64,000 nt of DNA from Rhodobacteraceae bacterium LMO-JJ12 (lineage in GTDB: Bacteria > Pseudomonadota > Alphaproteobacteria > Rhodobacterales > Rhodobacteraceae): contig JAKGBX010000002.1 of assembly GCA_021555075.1 (NCBI GenBank), forward strand, positions 553,001-617,000. The letters are read 5' to 3'. Both the position numbers and the translations under genes were made by a program. Positions 1-9,301 of this stretch are shown in pieces (the stretch's first letter is position 1; the number at the start of each line of letters is the position of its first letter). The notes under the pieces are model-generated. The model had not been told where the DNA came from, searched no databases, and was given only the letters and a program-made list of their open reading frames with translations.

Positions 1-191
1 AAATTGTCTGGAGCCTGAGGGCAACCGCATAGCCGCCTTCGGGGGGGCGAGATTTCTGCGGCGCAGTAACTGCGTTTCTGCACCAGCAACAAGGGGTGGG
101 GCGAGGGCGATGGCGCAATATTTCGCGCCTTGCGGCAGGGGCGCATTACTGGTCAAACAAGACAGGAAGATCAAAAACCCCGAGGACAAGC
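1..191. other. Unassigned left edge
   Basis: No gene can be supported here. One frame stays open from the left edge through about position 313, but its translation has no recognisable domain and it runs into the thioesterase gene in another frame. It may be the end of a transcript from outside the window or the leader of the thioesterase operon. Confidence 0.3.
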
Positions 192-614
192 ATGTCGATA
201 GACAAGACCAAGATTGCGAGCCAGTTCATCAAGGCGATTCCGCATTCCAGGGAATTGGGCATGGATCTGACCGAGATCGGCAATGGAATGTCCGTGATCA
301 TGATGCCCTATGATGAGCGTTTTGTGGGTGATCCGGAATCCGGCGTGATGCACGGCGGCGCGGTTTCGGCCTTGATGGATACCTGTTGCGGTGCGGCGGC
401 GATGAGCCATCCGGAGTCGCCCAGTGGCACGGCGACGATAGATCTGCGTATCGATTACATGCGCCCCGCCACGCCGGGACAGGCCATTCGGGCACGCGCG
501 GAGTGTTATCATATCACCCGCTCGGTCGCCTTTGTGCGCGCGGTGGCGACGGATGATGACGAAACACGCCCGGTGGCCACCGCCAGCGGCGCCTTTACGG
601 TGGAGGGCAAGTGA
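192..614 (+). CDS. PaaI-family hotdog thioesterase (first of tandem pair)
   Basis: A 140-residue single-domain hotdog-fold protein of the PaaI/DUF4442-like acyl-CoA thioesterase group, predicted to hydrolyse a CoA thioester in the cytoplasm. The family signature His-Gly-Gly is at residues 54-56 ([13 protein letters not shown]), followed by the helix that carries the catalytic acidic residue, and the sheet strand RIDYMRPA follows. I chose the ATG at 192, preceded by GAGGACAAG, over an in-frame upstream start at 96: the extra 32 residues resemble no part of the fold. The stop codon overlaps the start of a second thioesterase, so the two are probably made together and may form a heteromer. The acyl substrate cannot be told from sequence. 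Confidence 0.85.
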   Translation: MSIDKTKIASQFIKAIPHSRELGMDLTEIGNGMSVIMMPYDERFVGDPESGVMHGGAVSALMDTCCGAAAMSHPESPSGTATIDLRIDYMRPATPGQAIRARAECYHITRSVAFVRAVATDDDETRPVATASGAFTVEGK

Positions 615-1123
615 TGGCCCGCAAGCGTCCAGAATCGGTTCAGGTGATCAAGCAGCGGCGCGATGCGGCGCTGAGCGCGTTGGTGCATGGCGTTCCCTAC
701 ATCAACTATCTCGGGATCGAGTTTGATCGGCGGGGGGATGAGTTGACCGCGATCATGCCGTTTGACGAGAAACTTATTGGCAATCCGCTCTTGCCGGCCA
801 TTCATGGCGGGGCGATTTCCGGCTTTTTGGAAGTAGCTGCCGTGATCGGCCTGAGCTGGTCCGTGATCTGGGATGAGATGGAGCATGGCGAACGCGATGC
901 TGAAGAATTGCTGAAGGGTCATCTGCCGCGGTTGCCGAAAACGATTGATTTTACCGTCGACTATTTGCGCTCGGGTCTGCCGAGGGATGCTTATGCGCGG
1001 GCCAAGGTGAACCGGTCGGGGCGGCGCTATGCGTCGGTGCATGTCGAGGCATGGCAGGACAATCGCGACCGCGCTTTCGCGCAGGCCACCGGACATTTTC
1101 TGATGCCGCCGCGTGATGGCTGA
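614..1123 (+). CDS. PaaI-family hotdog thioesterase (second of tandem pair)
   Basis: A 169-residue paralogue of the preceding gene, with HGG at residues 64-66 (PAIHGGAISGFLE). It differs by a charged insertion of about 25 residues after the central helix (around residues 80-105) and by Glu instead of Asp in the helix after HGG. The ATG at 614 shares its A with the TGA of the first gene; a GTG one codon earlier is also possible. Its 3' end overlaps the MATE exporter start by 8 bases, so thioesterase, thioesterase and exporter form one operon. That order suggests disposal or export of a hydrolysed acyl product, but this is inference. Confidence 0.82.
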   Translation: MARKRPESVQVIKQRRDAALSALVHGVPYINYLGIEFDRRGDELTAIMPFDEKLIGNPLLPAIHGGAISGFLEVAAVIGLSWSVIWDEMEHGERDAEELLKGHLPRLPKTIDFTVDYLRSGLPRDAYARAKVNRSGRRYASVHVEAWQDNRDRAFAQATGHFLMPPRDG

Positions 1124-2447
1124 CGCAGCCTTGGACGCCAAGGCGATTACCCACAAACGGGTGCTCAAGATCGCCCTGCCGATCATGCTGGCCAATGTCT
1201 CTGTGCCGCTTCTCGGCGCTGTTGATACCGGTGTTGTCGGCCAGATGCCCGAAGCCGCGCCGATTGCGGCGGTGGGTGTCGGTGCAATCATCCTGTCTGC
1301 CATTTACTGGGTGTTCGGCTTTCTGCGGATGGGCACGACAGGGCTGACCAGCCAAGCGCTGGGCGCGGGGAACACGGCAGAGGTTGCCGCGCTTTTCACC
1401 CGATCGCTGATGATCGCGGTGGCGGGGGGTGTTGCGCTGATTGCGCTGCAATGGCCGATGATGGCGGGGGCGTTTCAGGTTGCACCGGTCAGCGCCGAAG
1501 TTGAGGGGTTGGCGCGCGATTACATGGTGATCCGCATTTGGTCGGCCCCGGCGGCGATTGCGATTTATGGCATTACCGGGTGGCTTATCGCGCAGGAACG
1601 CACGCGCGGCGTTTTGATGTTACAGCTTTGGATGAACGGGCTGAATGTCGGGCTTGATCTGTGGTTCGTGCTGGGGCTGGGCTGGGGCGTCGAGGGCGTG
1701 GCGATTGCCACGTTTCTGGCGGAATGGAGCGGGCTTATCATTGGGTTGTGGCTGTGCCGGGATGTTTTCCGTCTGCCCGACTGGCGCAATTGGGAGCGGG
1801 TGTTTGACGCGGTGCGGCTTAAACGCATGGCGGTGGTGAACACCGATATTTTGATCCGCTCGCTTTTGTTGCAGGCGATTTTCGTCTCATTCCTGCTTAT
1901 GGGTGGACGGTTCGGCGATGTGACGCTGGCGGCCAATCAGGTGCTTTTGCAATTCCTGCATATCACTGGCTATGCGTTGGATGGGTTTGCCTTTGCCGCC
2001 GAGACGCTGGTGGGGCAGGCGTTTGGTGCGGGGGCGGTGGCCAAGATCAGGCGAGGGGCGGTTTTGACCAGCCTTTGGGGTGGGGTCATCGCGCTGAGCT
2101 TTGTCGTGGCGTTCTGGATCATGGGGCCATGGATCATTGATGTGATGTCAAAGGCACCCGAGGTGCGGGTAGAAGCGCGGATATATCTGCCATGGATGAT
2201 TGCCGCACCGCCGATGATTCTGGCGCTTGTCATGTTTGATGGCATCTTCATTGGGGCCACGCGATCGGCTGATATGCGCAACATGATGTTTGTGGCAGCG
2301 GCGATCTATGCTTTGGCTGTGTGGCTTTTGATTGAGCCGTTGGGCAATCACGGGCTTTGGCTTAGCTTGCATATCTCGTTTTTGATGCGCGGGCTGACCT
2401 TGGGTGTGCGATATCCGGCGCTGGAACGTTCGGCGGGGCGTGCGTAG
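1116..2447 (+). CDS. MATE-family efflux transporter (DinF-like)
   Basis: A 443-residue polytopic inner-membrane protein with about 12 hydrophobic segments in two six-helix halves, the normal size and layout for MATE antiporters that expel organic cations or drugs using Na+ or H+ gradients. The N-terminal half begins with the family-like stretch LKIALPIMLANVSVPLLG and the mirrored second half starts near residue 240 with a similar NTDILIRSLLLQ region. The subfamily resembles DinF. The ATG at 1116 lies inside the end of the thioesterase gene, so translation is coupled. The exported compound is unknown. Confidence 0.9.
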   Translation: MADAALDAKAITHKRVLKIALPIMLANVSVPLLGAVDTGVVGQMPEAAPIAAVGVGAIILSAIYWVFGFLRMGTTGLTSQALGAGNTAEVAALFTRSLMIAVAGGVALIALQWPMMAGAFQVAPVSAEVEGLARDYMVIRIWSAPAAIAIYGITGWLIAQERTRGVLMLQLWMNGLNVGLDLWFVLGLGWGVEGVAIATFLAEWSGLIIGLWLCRDVFRLPDWRNWERVFDAVRLKRMAVVNTDILIRSLLLQAIFVSFLLMGGRFGDVTLAANQVLLQFLHITGYALDGFAFAAETLVGQAFGAGAVAKIRRGAVLTSLWGGVIALSFVVAFWIMGPWIIDVMSKAPEVRVEARIYLPWMIAAPPMILALVMFDGIFIGATRSADMRNMMFVAAAIYALAVWLLIEPLGNHGLWLSLHISFLMRGLTLGVRYPALERSAGRA

Positions 2448-2539
2448 GGGGCTTTTTGCCGATGCGTGGCGAGATGTCTTGTCGCAGGTGCCGAGACACG
2501 CCACACTGACCCGCAAAACAGGCAAAAAAGGGCAGGGTT

Positions 2540-3790
2540 ATGCAGGTAACACGACGGTGGGTTTTGATCACAGGGGCGGCAACGTTTCTGAGTGGGTGCA
2601 TGAATGGTGGATTGCCGTCGGCGTCTGGGGGAGGTTCGACGCGGGTCGATCCGGCGCTGCTACCGCAGCCCAATGCGGGCTGGGACGCCTGGGTGGCGGC
2701 ATTTCGCGGACGCGCAGGGGCGGCGGGGATTTCGGATGCCACGTTGAACCAGGCGTTTCGCGGGGCGGGGTATCTGCCCGGAGTGGTCGAGCGGGACCGC
2801 AAGCAGACAGAGTTTACCCGCAGTTTGCAGGATTATCTGGCCATCATGGCGTCGGATGAAAAGATCACGAACGGGCGAAGCAAGCTTAACACGCACCGCG
2901 CATTGCTGGGCGAAATCGAAGGGCGTTACGGCGTGCCTGCGAATGTGCTGACGGCGATTTGGGGGGTCGAGAGCCGATACGGCGCGGGGCGCGGTGATAT
3001 CTCGGTGATCTCGGCCACCTCAACGCTGGCCTATGATGGGCGGCGTGGCGCGTTTTTCGAGAAGCAGTTGATTGCAGCGCTGAAGATCTTGCAGAACGGC
3101 GATGTGAGTGCGGCGAGATTGACCGGGAGTTGGGCCGGTGCGATGGGCCATACTCAGTTTATTCCCACGACCTATCAGGCCTATGCGGTGGATTTTCGCG
3201 GCGATGGGCGGCGTGATATCTGGTCGGATGACCCGACCGATGCGTTGGCTTCTGCCGGGGCTTACCTGAGCAAATCGGGCTGGCAGCGTGGGCAGAAATG
3301 GGGGCTGGAGGTTCGGCTTCCCAGCGGGTTCAACGCGGGGTTGGCAGGGCGCAATGTCAAGAAATCGGTTGGCGAGTGGGCCGCGTTGGGCGTGAAAGCG
3401 GCCAGCGGTGGAAGCCTGCCCAACCACGGGGCCGGTTCGATCCTGATTCCGATGGGGGCGAATGGTCCGGCGTTTTTAGTGTTTCGCAATTTCAGTGTGA
3501 TCCTTCGGTATAATAACTCAGAAAGTTACGCGCTGGGCGTCGGGCATCTGTCGGATCGTATCGCAGGGGGTGGCGCGATCCGTAGCAGCTATCCGCCCGA
3601 CAAATACGGTTTGCGAATTGCCGACCGCAAGCGGTTGCAGGCGCGATTGACGGCGGCGGGGTATGATGCCGGGACTGCCGATGGCGTGCTGGGCAAAAAG
3701 ACCGAAGCGGCGATCCGCGCCTATCAGCAAGCCAAGGGGTTGGCGGTAACGGGTGAGCCTTCACAAGCACTTCTTGCCCACTTGGGGTAA
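2540..3790 (+). CDS. MltB-type lytic murein transglycosylase lipoprotein
   Basis: A 416-residue enzyme that cleaves peptidoglycan glycan strands to 1,6-anhydro-muropeptides. Residues 1-20 are a lipoprotein signal with lipobox L-S-G-C (Cys20), so it should be anchored in a membrane facing the periplasm. The SLT_2/MltB domain spans about residues 40-335; the catalytic glutamate is Glu144 in IWGVESRYG, followed by the typical GAMGHTQFIPTTY. Residues about 350-416 are a peptidoglycan-binding domain (LQARLTAAGYDAGTADGVLG). A GGGCAGGG ribosome site precedes the ATG. It faces the minus-strand arsC gene tail to tail; a weak inverted repeat (GAGCG/CGCTC, 3791-3807) lies between. Confidence 0.93.
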   Translation: MQVTRRWVLITGAATFLSGCMNGGLPSASGGGSTRVDPALLPQPNAGWDAWVAAFRGRAGAAGISDATLNQAFRGAGYLPGVVERDRKQTEFTRSLQDYLAIMASDEKITNGRSKLNTHRALLGEIEGRYGVPANVLTAIWGVESRYGAGRGDISVISATSTLAYDGRRGAFFEKQLIAALKILQNGDVSAARLTGSWAGAMGHTQFIPTTYQAYAVDFRGDGRRDIWSDDPTDALASAGAYLSKSGWQRGQKWGLEVRLPSGFNAGLAGRNVKKSVGEWAALGVKAASGGSLPNHGAGSILIPMGANGPAFLVFRNFSVILRYNNSESYALGVGHLSDRIAGGGAIRSSYPPDKYGLRIADRKRLQARLTAAGYDAGTADGVLGKKTEAAIRAYQQAKGLAVTGEPSQALLAHLG

Positions 3791-3823
3791 GAGCGACGAG
3801 GCCGCTCGAATGCGTTTAGACGC

Positions 3824-4168
3824 TCAGAGGATGTCGAGGACGGCTTCTGGCGGGCGGCCAATTGCGGCTTTGCCATTCGCGAATACGATGGGGCGTTCGA
3901 TCAGCTTTGGCACACGGGCCATTGCGGCAAAAAGTGCGTCATCCGGGCTTTCACGGGTCAGGCCTTCGGCTTTGAATTCGGCCTCGCCGGTGCGCATCAT
4001 TTTGATTGCCGGGACATTGAGGGCGGCGGCGGCGGCGCGCAACTCGGCCTCGGAGGGGGCGTCGTCGAGATAGCGGCGCACCTGCGGCGTGTGGCCGTTT
4101 TCTTCCAAGAGCGCGAGGGTCTGACGCGATTTGGAGCAGCGCGGGTTGTGCCAGATTGTGAGGGTCAC
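3824..4168 (-). CDS. arsC: ArsC-family arsenate reductase-like protein
   Basis: A 114-residue thioredoxin-fold protein of the glutaredoxin-dependent ArsC family (arsenate to arsenite). The N-terminal HNPRCSKSR carries the catalytic cysteine at residue 11, and the later arginines in MMRTGE, IERPIV and IGRP match the three oxyanion-binding arginines of the family. I chose the GTG at 4168, whose bases overlap the pyrD stop as GTGA with AGGA six bases upstream; a TTG at 4174 is the alternative. It is the last gene of the DUF952-pyrD-arsC operon and no ArsR, ArsB or Acr3 gene is near, so a role in arsenate resistance is plausible but not shown by context. Confidence 0.82.
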   Translation of the reverse strand: MTLTIWHNPRCSKSRQTLALLEENGHTPQVRRYLDDAPSEAELRAAAAALNVPAIKMMRTGEAEFKAEGLTRESPDDALFAAMARVPKLIERPIVFANGKAAIGRPPEAVLDIL

Positions 4169-5223
4169 AGCCAATCCTTTCGTTTGGTGCCAACGGCCAA
4201 GGCGACATTGGCAAAACCGTCGCGTTCAAGCAAGGCGTCAAGGCCGCGCGCGATCTCGGCGGCCAGCGAGATGCCTTGATAGATCATCGCGGTGTAAAGC
4301 TGCACGGCGCAGGCCCCGGCGCAGATCTTGGCATAGGCGTCTTCGGCAGAGGATATGCCGCCGACGCCGACGAGCGGGATCTTGCCGTCGGTCAATGCGG
4401 AGAGCCGGGCCAGAACGCGGGTGGATTTCTCAAACAGGGGCGCGCCCGAGAGGCCGCCGGTCTGATCTCGGTGGGAGTTTTGCAACCCGTCGCGTGCAAG
4501 CGTGGTGTTGGTGGCGATGATCGCGTCGATGCCGGTGCTTTGGGCGACTTCGGCGATGTCTTCGATCTCGGTTTCGTTAAGGTCCGGTGCGATCTTGAGA
4601 AAGACGGGGATCGGGCGTTTGAGCCAGGTGCGGGTTTCGATCACCCCCGTGAGCAGTGAGCGCAGGGCAGCGGCACCTTGCAGGTCGCGCAGCTTTTCGG
4701 TGTTGGGCGAGGAGACGTTGACGGTGGCGAAGTCGATATGGGGGCCGCAATGGGCCAGCACGCGGCTGAAATCTTCTGCGCGGTCTGTGCTGTCCTTGTT
4801 GGCGCCGAGATTGAGGCCGAGGATCATGTCCCTGGGCCGGTTGGCGAGGCGGCGGGCGATGACTTCCATGCCGTCATTGTTGAAGCCGAAGCGGTTGATC
4901 GCGGCGCGATCTTCGGCCAGGCGAAAGAGTCGTGGGCGCGGGTTGCCGGGCTGGGCGCGTGGTGTGGCGGCACCGACTTCGACAAAGCCGAAGCCCGCGC
5001 GGGCCAGTTGTTTCAGCGCCGTGGCGTTCTTGTCGAACCCGGCGGCGAGGCCGACCGGATTGGGCAGCGACAGAGAGGCGAGGCTGGTTTGCAGACGCCC
5101 GGATGTCACGCGACCGGGCAGCGGCGTAAGGCCACTTCGCAGGGCGGCCAGCGCGATGGCATGGCCGCGTTCTGGGTCGATCCGGTGCAGGATGCCAAGG
5201 CCGAGGCGTTCAAGCGGGGTCAT
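4165..5223 (-). CDS. pyrD: Dihydroorotate dehydrogenase (quinone), class 2
   Basis: A 352-residue FMN enzyme that oxidises dihydroorotate to orotate in pyrimidine synthesis and passes electrons to membrane quinone. The N-terminal 40 residues with [19 protein letters not shown] form the membrane-associating extension typical of class 2. The FMN barrel follows, with GLAAGFDKN (about 58-66), FGFNNDG, the catalytic serine Ser172 in VNVSSPNT, and the C-terminal phosphate loops IPLVGVGGI and VQLYTAMIY. It overlaps the DUF952 gene upstream and the arsC gene downstream by four and four bases, so the three are co-translated. Confidence 0.97.
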   Translation of the reverse strand: MTPLERLGLGILHRIDPERGHAIALAALRSGLTPLPGRVTSGRLQTSLASLSLPNPVGLAAGFDKNATALKQLARAGFGFVEVGAATPRAQPGNPRPRLFRLAEDRAAINRFGFNNDGMEVIARRLANRPRDMILGLNLGANKDSTDRAEDFSRVLAHCGPHIDFATVNVSSPNTEKLRDLQGAAALRSLLTGVIETRTWLKRPIPVFLKIAPDLNETEIEDIAEVAQSTGIDAIIATNTTLARDGLQNSHRDQTGGLSGAPLFEKSTRVLARLSALTDGKIPLVGVGGISSAEDAYAKICAGACAVQLYTAMIYQGISLAAEIARGLDALLERDGFANVALAVGTKRKDWL

Positions 5224-5558
5224 GCAATTTCATCCGGGAAAACATGCCCATTGGGGCCGAGCGGCAACGGGCGGGTCCAGAGCACATCGGTGAGGGTGAG
5301 CGCGCGATAGAGATGCGGGAAGAGCGCGCCGCCGCGCGAAGGTTCCCATTTCAGCGCCGCGCCGAGTGCGTCGGTGTCGAGGGCCGCGAGAATCAGGTTG
5401 TCTTCTTTGGCGAAGTGTTTTGCCGCGGTTTCACGGGCCTGCTGGGCGGTGGAAAAATGGATGTAGCCATCGGCGACATCGACAGGGGCGCCCGCGGTTT
5501 TACCTTGATCGGCCAGTTCCTGCCATTCGGGTGCGCGGAAAATCTTGTAAATCAGCAT
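5220..5558 (-). CDS. DUF952 family protein
   Basis: A 112-residue small cytoplasmic protein matching the DUF952 (COG3502) pattern: an N-terminal [10 protein letters not shown], then [11 protein letters not shown], a central [11 protein letters not shown] strand, the Gly-rich [10 protein letters not shown] segment and a C-terminal [14 protein letters not shown]. The function of the family is unknown; the fold is related to ADP-ribosyltransferase-like folds in some descriptions, which I cannot verify here. I chose ATG 5558 because it begins right at the conserved MLIYKI; an ATG five codons upstream is possible and neither has a strong ribosome site. It is the first gene of the pyrD operon and starts 112 bases from the divergent 5'-nucleotidase gene. 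Confidence 0.8.
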   Translation of the reverse strand: MLIYKIFRAPEWQELADQGKTAGAPVDVADGYIHFSTAQQARETAAKHFAKEDNLILAALDTDALGAALKWEPSRGGALFPHLYRALTLTDVLWTRPLPLGPNGHVFPDEIA

Positions 5559-5670
5559 GGTGGCGTGATGCATCGGGTCTGGGCAATGGTCAAGCGGGTT
5601 TGACTTTGACTTAGAAGCGCTGACACGGCAGCATTCGATTGAAGTTATTTTAGAACAGGAGATTTGGACG

Positions 5671-7245
5671 ATGATTGCACGGTTTCTAAGTGGGGCTGCG
5701 GCCTTGGCCATGAGCGCGGGTATGGCCGCGGCGGATTATTCGCTGACCATTCTGCACACCAATGATTTTCACGCACGTTTCGAGCCGGTCAGCAAATATG
5801 ACAGCGGCTGCAGTTTTGAGGAGAACGCCGAGGGTAAGTGTTTTGGCGGCACGGCCCGATTGGTGACGGCAATTGAGGACGCGCGCAAGCGGACGAACAA
5901 CGCGATTCTGGTGGATGGGGGCGATCAGTTTCAGGGCACGCTTTTTTACACCTATTACAAGGGCAAGGTTGCCGCCGAGATGATGAACAAGCTTGGCTAT
6001 GACGCGATGACCGTGGGCAATCACGAGTTTGACGATGGCCCGGAGGTGTTGCGCGGGTTCATGGATGCGGTGGATTTTCCGGTGTTGATGTCGAATGCTG
6101 ATCTTTCGGGCGAGGACATTCTCAAGGACAAATTGGCGAAATCGACGATTATCGAGCGCGGTGGTGAGAAGCTGGGCCTGATCGGGCTGACGCCGCAGGA
6201 TACCGATGAATTGGCCAGTCCGGGGCCAAACATCATCTTCACCGATCCGGTCGGCGCGGTGCAGTCCGAGGTGGAGAAGCTGGAAGCGCAGGGGGTTAAC
6301 AAGATCATCGTGTTGAGCCATTCGGGCTATGGCGTTGACCAAAGAGTGGCGGCCGGCACGACCGGGGTGGACGTGATCGTGGGCGGACATACCAACACGC
6401 TTTTGAGCAACGTGAACGAGCGGGCCGAGGGGCCTTATCCGACAATGGTAGGCTCAACCGCGATTGTGTCGGCCTATGCCTATGGCAAGTTTCTGGGTGA
6501 GTTGAATGTGACGTTCAACGATGCCGGTGAAATCATTGAGGCCAAGGGTGAGCCGGTTTCGATGGACGCGGCCGTGGCCGAGGATGCGCCGACGGTGGCG
6601 CGGATTGCTGAACTGGCCGCGCCGCTGGATGAGATCCGCCAGCGCGTGGTGGCCGAGACGCTGGAGGTGATCAATGGCGCGAGTGCCGACTGTAGGGCAG
6701 GGGAATGCACCATGGGAAATCTGGTGGCCGACGCGATGCTGGAGCGGGTGAAGGACCAGGGTGTCACGATCTCGATTGAGAACAGCGGTGGGCTGCGTGC
6801 CTCGATCGACGCGGGTGAGGTGACGATGGGCGAGGTTCTGACTGTGCTGCCGTTCCAGAACACGCTGTCGACGTTCCAGGCCAAGGGGTCGACCGTTTTG
6901 GCCGGGCTGGAAAACGGCTTTAGCCAGATCGAGGACGGCGCCGGGCGGTTCCCGCAGGTGGCCGGCATGAAGGTGGTTTATGACCCGAGCGCGGCATCGG
7001 GCAGTCGGGTCGTTTCGGTTGACGTGATGGAGGGCGAGACCTGGGTGCCGCTGGAGACCGACAAGGTTTATGGCGTGGTGACCAACAATTACATTCGCAA
7101 TGGCGGCGACGGATACAAGGTGTTCGGCACCGAGGCGATCAATGCGTATGATTTCGGGCCGGATCTGGCCGATGTGGTGGCAGAGTATCTGGCCCAAAAG
7201 GGCGCGTATACGCCCTATGTGGACGGACGGATCGCGGCGAAATAG
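5671..7245 (+). CDS. Secreted 5'-nucleotidase / UshA-like metallophosphoesterase
   Basis: A 524-residue exported nucleotidase expected to release phosphate and nucleosides from nucleotides in the periplasm. Residues 1-21 are a signal peptide ending in MAAA. The metallophosphoesterase domain (about 24-300) shows the metal ligands TNDFHARF (Asp32, His34), DGGDQFQG (Asp85), GNHEFD (Asn117, His118), LSHSGYG and GGHTNT. The C-terminal 5'-nucleotidase domain (about 330-520) contains NSGGLRASI and a nucleoside-stacking region near NNYIRNGGDGYKVF. Two cysteines at about 47 and 57 could form a disulfide. AGGAG precedes the ATG. Such genes are often phosphate regulated, but no clear Pho box was seen. 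Confidence 0.93.
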   Translation: MIARFLSGAAALAMSAGMAAADYSLTILHTNDFHARFEPVSKYDSGCSFEENAEGKCFGGTARLVTAIEDARKRTNNAILVDGGDQFQGTLFYTYYKGKVAAEMMNKLGYDAMTVGNHEFDDGPEVLRGFMDAVDFPVLMSNADLSGEDILKDKLAKSTIIERGGEKLGLIGLTPQDTDELASPGPNIIFTDPVGAVQSEVEKLEAQGVNKIIVLSHSGYGVDQRVAAGTTGVDVIVGGHTNTLLSNVNERAEGPYPTMVGSTAIVSAYAYGKFLGELNVTFNDAGEIIEAKGEPVSMDAAVAEDAPTVARIAELAAPLDEIRQRVVAETLEVINGASADCRAGECTMGNLVADAMLERVKDQGVTISIENSGGLRASIDAGEVTMGEVLTVLPFQNTLSTFQAKGSTVLAGLENGFSQIEDGAGRFPQVAGMKVVYDPSAASGSRVVSVDVMEGETWVPLETDKVYGVVTNNYIRNGGDGYKVFGTEAINAYDFGPDLADVVAEYLAQKGAYTPYVDGRIAAK

Positions 7246-7639
7246 GGCGCAGGGCCCGTTGTTTGGAGAGGTAGGAGCGGGGGCCAGCCCCCGCACCCCC
7301 GGGATATTTCCGGCAAGATGAAGCAGGGGCGTGGGACGCGATATTTAGGGCGAAACGGTTGCCGGGGCGTTGGCGTTTTGCGAGGCGGCGTGAGGGTGGT
7401 GATGTCTAATCCCGGCGGATAGGTTTTTTGAATGGTTTGAGGAGCGCGGGATTTCTGTCTGGCGGGCGGCAGGGCGCTTGCGCGTGCAGGGCTCTGGCAT
7501 GATCGGTAGAGCGGTGGGCAGGCAGAATCAGCCTGTGCCATTGTGACCTGTGAAGCCCAACCGGGCGTGGCGCGCGCGCATGGTCGTGCTGTTGTGGCGC
7601 GAGATATATGCAGAAAATTTCATGGTGGAGAGGTTTGAA
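7246..7639. other. Long intergenic region with one repeat copy
   Basis: About 500 bases separate the nucleotidase from the benzoate ligase. The first 80 hold a GC-rich hairpin plus a dispersed repeat (annotated separately). The remainder, to the candidate promoter near 7640, has no ORF with a ribosome site or family signature; a 108-codon minus-strand frame is proline-rich and covers the repeat, so I treat it as spurious. Confidence 0.5.
7277..7323 (+). repeat. Dispersed intergenic repeat, copy A, with hairpin
   Basis: A perfect 7-bp stem (GCGGGGG at 7277-7283, CCCCCGC at 7288-7294, loop CCAG) is followed by ACCCCCGGGATATTT and then GGCAAGATGAAG. The TATTT...GGCAAGATGAAG part recurs at about 25.8, 41.1 and 45.8 kb. 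The hairpin sits 31 bases after the nucleotidase stop and could also act as its terminator, although no U-run follows. Confidence 0.7.
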
Positions 7640-7677
7640 TTGAACGAAATCAGGAAAAATGCATTATAACGCACAAA
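7640..7677 (+). promoter_or_regulatory. Candidate promoter/BoxR operator upstream of benzoate-CoA ligase
   Basis: On the minus strand positions 7668-7660 read TATAATGCA, a motif shared with three other sites in the cluster. On the plus strand the same bases give TATAAC (7665-7670), with TTGAAC at 7640-7645 as a possible -35 (19-base spacer, long). The ligase ATG is about 86 bases downstream of the implied start point. Binding by BoxR at this position would block the -10. Promoter assignment is inference. Confidence 0.5.
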
Positions 7678-7762
7678 TGGCGATTCCCGTGTAGGGTTTG
7701 GAGTGATCCTCGGGCGGAGCCGAAGCGTCGGATTTGACGCGGCGTTCAGGGAGGAACGACCT

Positions 7763-9301
7763 ATGCAAGTAAATGAGAATGCAGCCCTCTATTTCGTTGA
7801 TCGGCATCTCGACGAGGGGCGCGCTGACAAGGTTGCATTTCGCGAGGCCGATGGAGAAAAGCGGGAATTGACCTATGGCCAGTTGGCCGAGGAAACTGCG
7901 CGTTTTGCCGGGGCGCTGGAGCGGCATGGGGTGCGGCGCGAAGAGCGGATCGCAATGATTGTGCGCGACCAGATCGAATTTCCGGTGGTGTTTTGGGGAG
8001 CCATCAAGGGGGGTGCTATTCCTGTGCCTCTCAATACTCTGCTGTCATCGTCGGTCTATGAGGCGATCCTGAACGATAGCCGGGCGACAATTCTGGTGGT
8101 CTCGGAGCAGCTTTGGGACGTGGTGAAGCCCGCGATTGATGGCAACCGCTTTTTGCGCTCAATTCTGGTGATTGGTGATGCACCTGTTGGCACCGAGAGC
8201 TACACCGAATTTGTCAAAGATGCGCCGTTGCACAAGGCGGCGGAGGCTTACAGTGATGAGTTGGCCTTCTGGCTTTATTCCTCGGGGTCGACCGGGACGC
8301 CCAAAGGCGTGCGCCATGTGCATGGATCTCTGAAAGCAACGTCGGACACGTTTGGTCAGCAGGTGTTGGGTTTGCGTGAGGATGATGTCGTGCATTCCGT
8401 TGCCAAGTTCTTTTTCGCATATGGTTTGGGCAATTCGCTAAGCTTTCCGATGGCGGTGGGGGCGACCACGGTGATCTATGGCGGGCGGCCAACGCCGGCC
8501 TCGGTGTTTGAGTTGATGGCGGCCGAGCGCCCAACAGTTTTCTGCGGGGTGCCGACGCTTTATGCTGCGTTGGTGGCCGAGCAGGAGAAGCGCGGCGGCA
8601 TGCCAGAGCATGCGATCCGCATTTGCACGTCGGCGGGCGAGGCGTTGCCGCGCGATGTCGGGGAGCGTTGGAAGAAGCTTTGGGGTGCGGATATCGTCGA
8701 CGGGGTTGGGTCGACCGAAATGCTGCATATTTTCCTCAGCAACCGCCCCGGCGATATTGTTTATGGCACGTCCGGTGTGGCGGTGCCGGGGTATGATGTG
8801 CGGCTGGTGGATGAGCATGACGAGGCTGTCGGGCAAGGCGAGGTAGGGGAGCTTTTGGTGCGCGGGCCGTCAAGCGCAGAAGGCTATTGGAACCGCCGCC
8901 ACAAATCGCAAAGCACCTTTGAAGGCCATTGGACGCGTACTGGCGACAAATACGAATGCAACGCCGACGGGCGCTATGTTTATTGTGGGCGCACGGATGA
9001 CATGTTCAAGGTTTCGGGCATCTGGGTTTCGCCGTTCGAGGTGGAACAGGCGCTGATTGAGTTTCCCGGTGTATTGGAGGCCGCAGTCGTTGCGCGTGAT
9101 GACGAGAAGGGTCTGGCGAAACCGGCTGCCTATCTGGTGATGAAAGAGGGCGTTGAGGCGCCCGACATGGAGGCGGTGAAAAACTACGTCAAAGAGAAGA
9201 TCGGGATGTGGAAATATCCGCGCTGGATCGAGGTTGTGGACGAGTTGCCCAAGACCGCGACAGGCAAGATCCAACGGTTCAAGTTGAGGGATGGGGCATG
9301 A
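7763..9301 (+). CDS. bclA: Benzoate-CoA ligase family protein
   Basis: A 512-residue ANL-superfamily acyl-CoA synthetase that activates benzoate to benzoyl-CoA with ATP, entry step of the box pathway. The phosphate-binding loop is YSSGSTGTPKGVRH near residue 175. Later core motifs are the YGTSG region, TRTGDKY and the C-terminal lysine motif PKTATGKIQR. The opening LYFVDRHLDEGRADKVAF is typical of benzoate and 4-hydroxybenzoate ligases. I chose the ATG at 7763, with GGGAGGA nine bases upstream, rather than the start 20 codons earlier. Its stop overlaps the following hydrolase start (ATGA), and box genes follow, which makes benzoate the likely substrate; related aromatic acids are possible. 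Confidence 0.92.
   Translation: MQVNENAALYFVDRHLDEGRADKVAFREADGEKRELTYGQLAEETARFAGALERHGVRREERIAMIVRDQIEFPVVFWGAIKGGAIPVPLNTLLSSSVYEAILNDSRATILVVSEQLWDVVKPAIDGNRFLRSILVIGDAPVGTESYTEFVKDAPLHKAAEAYSDELAFWLYSSGSTGTPKGVRHVHGSLKATSDTFGQQVLGLREDDVVHSVAKFFFAYGLGNSLSFPMAVGATTVIYGGRPTPASVFELMAAERPTVFCGVPTLYAALVAEQEKRGGMPEHAIRICTSAGEALPRDVGERWKKLWGADIVDGVGSTEMLHIFLSNRPGDIVYGTSGVAVPGYDVRLVDEHDEAVGQGEVGELLVRGPSSAEGYWNRRHKSQSTFEGHWTRTGDKYECNADGRYVYCGRTDDMFKVSGIWVSPFEVEQALIEFPGVLEAAVVARDDEKGLAKPAAYLVMKEGVEAPDMEAVKNYVKEKIGMWKYPRWIEVVDELPKTATGKIQRFKLRDGA

Noticed and set aside
509-1303. 264-codon minus-strand frame across both thioesterases and the MATE start
   Set aside because: Contradicts two well-supported plus-strand genes and shows no family motif.
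2404-2859. 151-codon plus-strand frame overlapping the end of the MATE gene and the start of the transglycosylase
   Set aside because: It overlaps two well-supported genes in another frame and is Gly/Arg-rich without a motif.
7215-7541. 108-codon minus-strand ORF between the nucleotidase and the ligase
   Set aside because: Low-complexity Pro/Arg-rich frame over a dispersed repeat and the end of the nucleotidase gene; no ribosome site.
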